Origin: an uncultured Chryseolinea sp.
GTDB lineage: Bacteria > Bacteroidota > Bacteroidia > Cytophagales > Cyclobacteriaceae
DNA: 11,834 bases
Direction of reading: 5' to 3'
NCBI GenBank assembly: GCA_946478915.1
Contig: CAMLER010000086.1
Location: 1-11,834 of the forward strand
In this document: one piece after another, positions 6,511 through 11,834 of the stretch
Numbering within the stretch: the stretch's first letter is position 1
Layout of the letters: the number at the start of each line of letters is the position of its first letter
The notes under the pieces: model-generated
What the model was told of the DNA's origin: nothing
Seen by the model: the letters and a program-made list of their open reading frames with translations, nothing else
Databases searched by the model: none
Program-made: the position numbers and the translations under genes

Positions 6511-6930
6511 CTATTTCATGTCAAGAGGAGGTAAAATGGATAGGGAATCAGATGCAGTCCGTTGTTTCAGATGTTCGCGCATCTTCTTTTCATTCTTACG
6601 AATATTTTTTTCAGCAACCTTAGAATACTTTTTCTTACCGGAAGGGCTTGGGCAATCCCATTCCTCAACGGTACCATATTGTTCCAGCATTTGTTTCCCG
6701 GTTACGCGATTTGCTTTCAATCGCTGAAGATCAACCTCACTCCTTGAACCCTGTTGCTCAACAATTGGCTTGGTACTGGCCATCATTTTTGCAGGTGACG
6801 CTACGAAAATCCTGCTCTTGGTGGCTTTTGATTCCTTCATCTTAACAGTCTTTACTTCAGGGCAAGGGATTTTGCCGGATTGACAGGCCATACACAGGGC
6901 CAACAAAAACAATACACCACCGATCCTCAT
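6511..6930 (-). CDS. small uncharacterised lipoprotein
   Basis: A 139-residue protein with a short lipoprotein-like signal: MRIGG, a hydrophobic run, then ALCMAC with the likely lipidated Cys16. Cys13 is an alternative; the lipobox is not ideal. After it comes a basic, polar region without membrane segments. Two further Cys (23 and 93) lie in PCPEVKT and EEWDCPSPSGKKKY, and the tail is strongly basic (KNIRKNEKKMREHLKQR, about 109-125). The WDCPSPSGKKKY stretch looks like a conserved core of small Bacteroidota envelope proteins, but I know no function for it. It should be anchored in the inner or outer membrane. It lies alone between msrA (159 bp away) and the receiver gene (138 bp away). Confidence 0.75.
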   Translation of the reverse strand: MRIGGVLFLLALCMACQSGKIPCPEVKTVKMKESKATKSRIFVASPAKMMASTKPIVEQQGSRSEVDLQRLKANRVTGKQMLEQYGTVEEWDCPSPSGKKKYSKVAEKNIRKNEKKMREHLKQRTASDSLSILPPLDMK

Positions 6931-6996
6931 GACTTATATTTTCTATGGTAACGATCAAGATAAATGATATTGTTTGCTTAGTCAATTAAAAGTGTC

Positions 6997-7026
6997 CAAA
7001 TGTAGATCAGCGGTTTCAGCTGCAAT
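6997..7026 (-). promoter_or_regulatory. candidate promoter of the small lipoprotein gene
   Basis: On the minus strand TACATTTG (7004-6997) is an exact TAnnTTTG match, with ATTG (7026-7023) 18 bp upstream. This implies a leader of about 60 bases. A second, weaker choice lies closer to the gene: ATTG (6986-6983), 20 bp, TATCTTGA (6962-6955). Confidence 0.4.
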
Positions 7027-7089
7027 CTGACCGGCGTAGCTATGAACCCAATTTGGGAAAAGAGCTCAAATACAGACAGTTAAAGAGAA

Positions 7090-7773
7090 TTATTTTTGTG
7101 AAGTGGCGTCTTTCAACCGCCCCTTGTATGTTCGTTTAAACAGTTCGTAACGCGGAAGTGAGACACCCTGGACGTACATGCTGTGGGGATTGTGTTCGAT
7201 ATAATCCTGATGATATTCTTCTGCGCGGTAGAAAGTTTCTAATTTCTTTATTTCAGTAACGATAGGGTCTTTGAACATCCCTGATGCGGCATATTCTTCA
7301 AGAGCCTGCTCTGCAATTTGTTTTTCTTCAGGAGTTGCGTAGAAAAGAATGGATCGGTACGACGATCCTTTATCCGGCCCTTGTTGATTGGGTGTAGTGG
7401 GGTCGTGAGAAGTAAAAAAAACATTGGTCAATTCCGAATAATCAATAACGGCAGGATCATAGTAAACAAGCACAGTTTCAGCATGACCGGTCGTTTCAGT
7501 GTTAACCAGCTCATAGGTTGGGTTCGGAGTCGTGCCCCCTGCATAGCCGGAGACTGCTGAATCTACCCCCACAACAGCTTCAAATATATGTTCTGAACAC
7601 CAAAAACACCCTTCTTCAAATGCAGCAACAGCCCTACCTGCCGGGGCTTGAAGAGCAATCTCCCTTACACCATTATCTGCCTTGCTACCTTCCTTTTTCT
7701 GCTTTGACTCACAACCCGAAGTAATTAGAGCAAAAGGTAGCAACATTCCCACTATGGTTAAGCTCATCTTCAT
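7090..7773 (-). CDS. msrA: peptide-methionine (S)-S-oxide reductase MsrA, lipoprotein type
   Basis: This enzyme reduces the S form of methionine sulfoxide in oxidised proteins. The 227-residue form has an N-terminal lipoprotein signal (MKMSLTIVGMLLPFALITSGC, lipidated Cys21), so it acts in the periplasm or on a membrane surface. Catalytic Cys56 is in EEGCFWCSEHIFEAV; other hallmarks are GYAGG (76-80), TGHAE (95-99), SHDPTTPNQQGPDKGSSYRS and RAEEYHQDY (183-191). Cys59 makes the GCFWC variant. No C-terminal cysteines exist, so recycling must use Cys59 or an outside thiol. I chose the ATG at 7773: the longer open frame to 7902 crosses the terminator hairpin at 7859-7888 and adds 43 residues that would bury the lipoprotein signal. 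No MsrB domain is fused or adjacent. Confidence 0.95.
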   Translation of the reverse strand: MKMSLTIVGMLLPFALITSGCESKQKKEGSKADNGVREIALQAPAGRAVAAFEEGCFWCSEHIFEAVVGVDSAVSGYAGGTTPNPTYELVNTETTGHAETVLVYYDPAVIDYSELTNVFFTSHDPTTPNQQGPDKGSSYRSILFYATPEEKQIAEQALEEYAASGMFKDPIVTEIKKLETFYRAEEYHQDYIEHNPHSMYVQGVSLPRYELFKRTYKGRLKDATSQK

Positions 7774-7858
7774 AGCGTATATCTTTTGCGGCAAGTTAAG
7801 TAAGCATCCCAATTGAAAACGTCGTGCTAGTGACAAAAAACATTTACACAAAATGAAA

Positions 7859-7888
7859 AGGTCACCAATACATCCATATTGGTGACCT
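7859..7888 (-). terminator. intrinsic terminator after the outer-membrane protein gene
   Basis: AGGTCACCAATA (7859-7870) and TATTGGTGACCT (7877-7888) form a perfect 12-bp stem with a 6-base loop. It begins 16 bases after the stop of the barrel-protein gene and, on the minus strand, is followed by TTTCATTTTG, a broken U-tract. It separates that gene from msrA. Confidence 0.7.
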
Positions 7889-7904
7889 CTCTCCAAAAAC
7901 ATAT

Positions 7905-8477
7905 CTAGAAGCGGAACGTACCGCCGAAGTTTACGCTGCTCATATCATCCCAGCCGGATTCTGCGTAGACTGCAAAATTCCGAACCACATAATAACGTAT
8001 ACCTACCTTGACCACAAACACAACGCCGGATTCGTCATAATCGGCGCCGAACCAATCGTCAGCATTGTAACGTCTAAAAGCTAATCCAGCACCAGCATAA
8101 ACATCCATCTTTTCGATGGGAATTAATTTGTTAAAGTGATAATACCCAAGCGCTCCGATAGAGAACGCGGAGAAATTATATTTATCGCCGGCATATTTCC
8201 ATGACCCCCAGCCTGTCGAAATATAACCACCCAATCCAACTTCATCGCGCAGGAATCCATGCTCAAATTTACCATAAAACGCGGGTGATTGATTAAAGCC
8301 ACCGCCAGAGTAAAAAGCAGGAACTCCCAATCCAAAACTTAACAACATAGTCGATCTATCGAACGTGCCGTTGTTGCGTGATTCGTAGGACTTTTGATAA
8401 AAGGACTTATCAACCTGAGCCTCACTTACACCAAAGCCAAACGCCATTGATAAAACCACCAGAACAATTTTTTTCAT
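7905..8477 (-). CDS. small outer-membrane beta-barrel protein
   Basis: A 190-residue secreted protein. A signal peptide (MKKIVLVVLSMAFGFGVSEA) is probably cut after Ala20. The rest alternates short aromatic and Gly-rich strands (LLSFGLGVPAFYSGG, YGKFEHGFL, GLGGYISTGWG, FSIGALGYYHF, DVYAGAGLAFRRY, VVKVGIRYYV, FAVYAESGW), the pattern of an eight-strand barrel. It ends in GGTFRF, and the final Phe fits the BAM recognition signal. The size matches small OmpW/OmpX-like barrels, but no specific family is recognised. On the minus strand, a CACTTTTG (8510-8503) 25 bases before the ATG is a possible -7 box differing from TAnnTTTG at one base. A strong hairpin follows the gene. Confidence 0.85.
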   Translation of the reverse strand: MKKIVLVVLSMAFGFGVSEAQVDKSFYQKSYESRNNGTFDRSTMLLSFGLGVPAFYSGGGFNQSPAFYGKFEHGFLRDEVGLGGYISTGWGSWKYAGDKYNFSAFSIGALGYYHFNKLIPIEKMDVYAGAGLAFRRYNADDWFGADYDESGVVFVVKVGIRYYVVRNFAVYAESGWDDMSSVNFGGTFRF

Positions 8478-8781
8478 GAGTTATTTAGTTTTTATTTTGC
8501 TACAAAAGTGACATAATTTTTCTTTCAAGAAGCATCAAAGGGATACATTTTTTTCGCATCTGATCCTCACAGGGATAGCCCTGATCATTTCAAACATTGC
8601 TAAACTTCAAAGGTTAAAAAATATTGCGATTATCTGTCGTATTCTGCTCGTTCAACGAACATTAATGCCATAAAGATGCACGTTAGCTTCTGAAATTTCT
8701 TCCTTAGGTAAATTTCCCGAGGAATTAATGCTACACTCGAAGACAGATAAAAACCGCTTTTAGCAACGGAAGCGGGAAAAA
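8478..8781. other. divergent intergenic region between barrel protein and yihY
   Basis: This 304-bp stretch has no convincing gene on either strand. It must hold the start signals of both flanking genes. On the yihY side I found no good TTTG/TAnnTTTG pair; TAAATTTC at 8709-8716 is the nearest -7-like match. Small hairpins are present: CAGGG/CCCTG with a 4-base loop (8570-8583), and CCGCTT/AAGCGG (8754-8759 and 8770-8775) immediately before the yihY start. Confidence 0.6.
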
Positions 8782-9765
8782 ATGCCTGGCATATTTTTTT
8801 CAACTGTTCCCTATATGAAGATTGGCGCGCGATTGAAAAATTTTTGGGGACTTCTGAAGGAAACCTTCCGTCAATGGAGCGAACGAGAGCCTTTCAATAA
8901 TAGTATTATTATATCCTACTACACCATATTCTCGCTGCCCGGACTACTGGTTATCATAATTACTGTCGCGGGATATTTTTACGATGAAAAAAAAATTACC
9001 ACACAGATCACAAGCCAGATTGAGGCGACGGTTGGTGGAGATACGGCGAGCGATGTAGAACAAATAGTGGCGAAAGCAAGTGAAACGAAAGGTTCTGTCC
9101 TAGCATCTGTGCTTGGCATCGCTACGCTGTTGTTTGGTGCTACGGGCGTGTTCTACCAGTTGCAGCAAATCCTGAATAAGATGTGGGAAGTAAAGCCGAA
9201 GCCGAAACAAAAGATATTAAAACTTGTAAGAGACAGAATTTTTTCCTTTGGGTTGATTCTGGTTGTTGGCTTCCTGCTCCTGGTCTCGCTCGTCCTTTCG
9301 GCAGCGCTGAGTGCCGTAGGCGATTGGGTATCGGGACACATATCGGAATCGCTACAGGTCGCATTCAAAGTTTTGGACTTCCTTGTTTCCCTCGCCGTTG
9401 TCACTTTGCTGTTCGCATCAATGTATAAGTTTCTGCCTGATGCTAAAATCAGCTGGACGGATGTTTGGATTGGCGCATTGATGACATCTGTCCTGTTTGT
9501 AATTGCAAAATTTTCATTGGGTATCTATTTCGGAAAAAGCGACCCCGGATCTACTTACGGAGCAGCCGGCTCTATTATCCTCATAATGCTCTGGGTCTCC
9601 TATGCAGGGCTTATTCTCCTGTTTGGCGCCGAATTCACTCAGGTGTATGCGAATCGCTATGGAAAAAAAGTTCAGCCAGTCAGCACTGCCGTTTCCACTA
9701 AGGGTGAAAATGAAAATGGTGCTATAGTAAATAAGAAAAAAGAAAAAGATGTCAAAGGAAGCTGA
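8782..9765 (+). CDS. YihY/virulence factor BrkB family membrane protein
   Basis: A 327-residue inner-membrane protein. The N-terminal part FWGLLKETFRQWSEREPFNNSIIISYYTIFSLPGLL has the family pattern (amphipathic helix, Trp, then the first membrane helix). Six helices are predicted at about 42-66, 104-130, 152-180, 198-218, 225-250 and 260-285. Other family marks are LFGATGVFYQLQQILNKMWEV, MYKFLPDAKISWTDVWIGAL and YGAAGSIILIMLWVSYAGLILLFGAEFTQVY. The tail (291-327) is hydrophilic and Lys-rich. Older names (BrkB, RNase BN) are not supported as functions, so the role is unknown. The ATG at 8815 (residue 12) is an equally good start by family comparison; the 8782 ATG has a purine-rich GAAGCGGGA stretch just upstream. 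The next gene begins 55 bp after the stop. Confidence 0.92.
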   Translation: MPGIFFSTVPYMKIGARLKNFWGLLKETFRQWSEREPFNNSIIISYYTIFSLPGLLVIIITVAGYFYDEKKITTQITSQIEATVGGDTASDVEQIVAKASETKGSVLASVLGIATLLFGATGVFYQLQQILNKMWEVKPKPKQKILKLVRDRIFSFGLILVVGFLLLVSLVLSAALSAVGDWVSGHISESLQVAFKVLDFLVSLAVVTLLFASMYKFLPDAKISWTDVWIGALMTSVLFVIAKFSLGIYFGKSDPGSTYGAAGSIILIMLWVSYAGLILLFGAEFTQVYANRYGKKVQPVSTAVSTKGENENGAIVNKKKEKDVKGS

Positions 9766-9770
9766 GTAAC

Positions 9771-9816
9771 GTTTAATCGTTGTTTCCGTACGTTATGTTT
9801 ATATCAACGATTGAAC
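9771..9816. repeat. 12-bp inverted repeat before the synthetase-like gene
   Basis: GTTTAATCGTTG (9771-9782) pairs with CAACGATTGAAC (9805-9816) over 12 positions, with one G-U pair in RNA; the inner 8 bp are perfect. The 22-base loop contains TATGTTTA (9794-9801), a -7-like element. No U-tract follows, so it is not a normal terminator. It could be an operator or a leader structure, as it ends 4 bases before the next ATG. Confidence 0.5.
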
Positions 9817-9820
9817 AATT

Positions 9821-10777
9821 ATGTCGTCGCATGTCACACGGAAATTGTTGGGAAAACTAGGACAACCCGGACTTTTAAATTTACTAGCCGAAGGTTTAAC
9901 TGGGACAGAGTTGAATTCTCTGTTGCTTGACGTTTTTCGCGAAAAAGCAAAAGCAACGTCAGGGCCAGCCCTTCTAAAAAAATATCAGCTCAATCGATTT
10001 GTAAAGCCAGCAGAGCTGCCAGTTCTTGAGCTAAGAAAGACAGAATTGGAATTGCTATCATTGTTTAAGAAACACCTCTTCGAACCGATTGAACTTTCGC
10101 CCGTCAGTATCCTTGGATCTTGTTCGACCGTGGCATCGGTAGACCAGAACAAAGTACTTTCGGCTCTTCGCGGCACCGAAGTACTCGCAGATGCGACGAA
10201 CTCCCTGGCCCTGCACATCTGTGATATGAAAAAACAAAACATTTGGCGGACTGACAGTCCTGCTGAAAAAATGCGCTTCAGTACAATCCAACGGCACGTC
10301 CGCACGCAATCAATCACGACTGCCGGCTTCACACCCCATTTCAAAATAGGCTGTTTTGTTACCTCTGGATTTGATCGAGGAGCCTTTGCTTTTGAAAAGG
10401 AAAGCGTTCTCGAGCATCTGAAATTACTTCATGAAATTTACAAAGACCATTATGGTGTGCAGAAAATAAGGTTCCGATTTCTTTGTCGTAAAGGATATTC
10501 TGATCCTATGAAGCTTGCCAATGAAGTAACCGGTTATATTCTCCAGCACGAAAGTAAATTGAAAATTGAAATAATTGAAAATCCTGAAAAAGAAACGAAT
10601 TACTACAAGGGGTTGCAATATAAAACCGATATCGTGTGGAACAATAAAACATTTGAGATTGCTGACGGCGGGTTTGTGGACTGGACCCAACAAATCCTTC
10701 AAAATAAAAAAGAACGTTTTTTGATTGGCGGAATTGGATTTGAATTCATGTTTCGTATCATAAATGGCATGCTTTAG
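9821..10777 (+). CDS. uncharacterised protein resembling a class II (HisRS/HisZ-like) synthetase core
   Basis: I do not recognise this 318-residue protein with certainty. Residues 90-312 follow the order of a histidyl-tRNA synthetase catalytic core: QNKVLSALRGTEVLADATNSLAL (109-131) like the LRPE-T segment; RFSTIQRHVRTQ...GFTPHF (152-174) like motif 2, with R-x-Q for the usual R-x-E; YYKGLQYKTDI (261-271) like YYTG-FE; EIADGGFVDW (279-288) like the GGRYD loop; and GGIGFEFMFRI (303-313) like motif 3. The N-terminal 90 residues are helical and different, and there is no anticodon-binding domain. HisZ has this plan and regulates histidine biosynthesis, but no his gene is nearby. The match is by eye only. 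The ATG at 9821 follows a 12-bp inverted repeat. A FAD oxidoreductase lies 79 bp downstream. It is certainly coding; the function is unknown. Confidence 0.8.
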   Translation: MSSHVTRKLLGKLGQPGLLNLLAEGLTGTELNSLLLDVFREKAKATSGPALLKKYQLNRFVKPAELPVLELRKTELELLSLFKKHLFEPIELSPVSILGSCSTVASVDQNKVLSALRGTEVLADATNSLALHICDMKKQNIWRTDSPAEKMRFSTIQRHVRTQSITTAGFTPHFKIGCFVTSGFDRGAFAFEKESVLEHLKLLHEIYKDHYGVQKIRFRFLCRKGYSDPMKLANEVTGYILQHESKLKIEIIENPEKETNYYKGLQYKTDIVWNNKTFEIADGGFVDWTQQILQNKKERFLIGGIGFEFMFRIINGML

Positions 10778-10805
10778 GAAATTAAGCTCACTTTCTTCAG
10801 TGAAT

Positions 10806-10837
10806 TTTGGCCGAACATTTTCTGCGCAGTAACTTAA
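10806..10837 (+). promoter_or_regulatory. candidate promoter of the FAD oxidoreductase gene
   Basis: TTTG (10806-10809), 20 bp, then TAACTTAA (10830-10837). The spacing equals that of the tetR and hydrolase promoters; the -7 box misses its last two bases. It lies 19 bases before the TTG at 10857 and so supports that start. Confidence 0.38.
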
Positions 10838-10856
10838 GCGGAACTTACTTCCAAAT

Positions 10857-11834
10857 TTGATCGATAGTCTACATTTTGATGTTATAATAGTTGGCGCTGG
10901 ACCTGCAGGAACTGCTACAGCAACTGCTTTGCAGAACTCCGGTCTATCGGTTGCGCTATTGGACAAAGCAGTTTTTCCACGCGATAAAATATGTGGAGAC
11001 GCGCTTAGCGTTGATGTCGTTAACCAGCTGGAAATTCTATCTCCTTTGTTGTCCAAGGAGTTTGACTCATTTGATAAAAAAATTCCTTCGTATGGTGTAA
11101 GGATCTTCTCCCCCGATCGCAATCACATTGATATACCTTTCTATTATAAAGGCCAAAAGGCAAGCGGGTACATTTCGCAGCGAACGGATTTTGATCATCT
11201 TCTTGTCCGCCACCTAACCCACGTTTCGAACGTCAAGCTGTTTGAAGGTTGTGAAGTTCTTTCGGTCAAATGCAACGAAGAAATTGTCCAGTTAAAAACG
11301 ACTAATGGAATATTCACTGCAGCTATGGTAGTTGGTGCCGATGGAGCACACTCTATCGTCGGCAAGGAATTACAACGGACTGTCTTGGACAAAGACCATT
11401 ACAGCGCAGGTCTTCGGGTTTATTACGAGGGCGTTTCGTCCTTTCACGGTGAGAATTTCATCGAACTTCATTTTTTTAAAGATATTCTTCCAGGATATCT
11501 CTGGATATTCCCCTTACCGAACAATAGGGCTAACGTTGGTATTGGGGTGCTTTCGTCAGTTGTTTCGAGCCGCAAAATAAATCTTCGAGAAGTCCTCCAA
11601 GATCTTCTCAAAACGGATGATCGATTTAAAGAAAGGTTCCGATCAGCGAATGCATTAGAAACAGCAAAAGGATTTGGATTACCCCTGGGTTCCAGGCAGC
11701 AGAAACTATCCGGAAATCGGTTCCTGCTCGCAGGGGATGCGGCTTCGTTAATCGACCCATTTTCAGGCGAGGGAATTGCTAATGCCATCCGGAGTGGACG
11801 TGTAGCCGCGTCTCATATTATCTCTGCGTTTCAG
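10857..11834 (+). CDS. geranylgeranyl reductase family FAD-dependent oxidoreductase (3' end outside window)
   Basis: The first 326 codons are open to the end of the window. The product is a flavoprotein of the geranylgeranyl-reductase/PHBH type, which reduces isoprenoid double bonds or oxidises aromatic or polyketide substrates. Visible are the FAD-binding VIIVGAGPAG (9-18) with Asp36 ending the second strand, the family motif PRDKICGDALS (41-51), GYISQRTDFDHLL, the GADGAHS motif (160-166), GYLWIFPLP with ANVGIGV, and the second FAD motif GDAASLIDPFSGEGIANAI (from 293). No ATG lies between the in-frame stop at 10830-10832 and the FAD motif, so the TTG at 10857 is the most likely start. In Bacteroidota such enzymes can sit beside type III polyketide synthases; the next genes are not visible, so this link is inference. 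Confidence 0.88.
   Translation, partial: MIDSLHFDVIIVGAGPAGTATATALQNSGLSVALLDKAVFPRDKICGDALSVDVVNQLEILSPLLSKEFDSFDKKIPSYGVRIFSPDRNHIDIPFYYKGQKASGYISQRTDFDHLLVRHLTHVSNVKLFEGCEVLSVKCNEEIVQLKTTNGIFTAAMVVGADGAHSIVGKELQRTVLDKDHYSAGLRVYYEGVSSFHGENFIELHFFKDILPGYLWIFPLPNNRANVGIGVLSSVVSSRKINLREVLQDLLKTDDRFKERFRSANALETAKGFGLPLGSRQQKLSGNRFLLAGDAASLIDPFSGEGIANAIRSGRVAASHIISAFQ

Noticed and set aside
7047..7057. CCCAATTTGGG palindrome downstream of msrA
   Set aside because: A single-base centre gives no stable RNA loop, no promoter element lies next to it, and 11-bp palindromes of this kind occur by chance.
8570..8583. Hairpin CAGGG-ATAG-CCCTG in the divergent intergenic region
   Set aside because: It has only a 5-bp stem, is not followed by a T-run on either strand, and lies far from any stop codon. 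It is probably chance.
10788..10803. TCACT/AGTGA hairpin after the synthetase-like gene, followed by TTTT
   Set aside because: The 5-bp AT-rich stem and 4-base T-run are too weak to call a terminator, though the position would be right.
10424..11122. 232-codon open frame on the minus strand
   Set aside because: It lies antisense across the end of the synthetase-like gene and the start of the FAD oxidoreductase, both with clear protein motifs. The translation is Ser/Phe-rich with no recognisable domain.
1..11834. Search for CRISPR, tRNA, insertion sequence, defence or phage genes
   Set aside because: I saw no regularly spaced repeats, no cloverleaf, no transposase or integrase motif, no terminal repeats and no toxin-antitoxin or restriction genes.

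Overview
The window looks like chromosome of a Bacteroidota bacterium, probably Cytophagales-like; the order is a guess. The grounds are AT-rich leaders without Shine-Dalgarno sites, several upstream regions resembling the Bacteroidota promoter (TTTG, about 20 bp, TAnnTTTG), a LytS-type kinase overlapping a LytTR regulator, Rcp1-like receiver proteins, and small lipoproteins and barrel proteins of the kind common there. I see no tRNA, rRNA, insertion sequence, CRISPR array, phage gene or integration site.

Layout. Positions 70-2401 (+) hold a short-chain dehydrogenase, a TetR repressor and an alpha/beta hydrolase. Two almost identical 18-bp palindromes lie on the tetR promoter and on the hydrolase promoter, so this is a self-contained regulon with visible operators. 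Positions 2428-5365 (+) form a signalling block: a LytS/YehU-type histidine kinase, its overlapping LytTR response regulator and an AraC-family activator. A 12-bp inverted repeat with its arms 110 nt apart places the kinase start codon inside one arm. Positions 5342-8477 (-) carry an uncharacterised four-helix membrane protein (overlapping the AraC gene tail to tail), a single-domain receiver protein, a small cysteine-containing lipoprotein, a lipoprotein-type methionine sulfoxide reductase A and a small outer-membrane barrel protein. A strong hairpin separates the last two. After a 304-bp divergent intergenic region, positions 8782-11834 (+) hold a YihY/BrkB membrane protein, an unrecognised protein that resembles a histidyl-tRNA synthetase/HisZ catalytic core without an anticodon-binding domain, and the first 326 codons of a geranylgeranyl-reductase-type FAD oxidoreductase that runs off the window.

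How the genes may work together. The TetR block is probably an inducible detoxification or lipid-metabolism unit. The kinase and LytTR protein should form one two-component system. MsrA, the lipoprotein and the barrel protein all act in the envelope. The most novel-looking items are the synthetase-like protein at 9821-10777 with the 12-bp stem upstream of it, the paired TetR operators that overlap near-leaderless promoters, and the long-range repeat over the kinase start codon.
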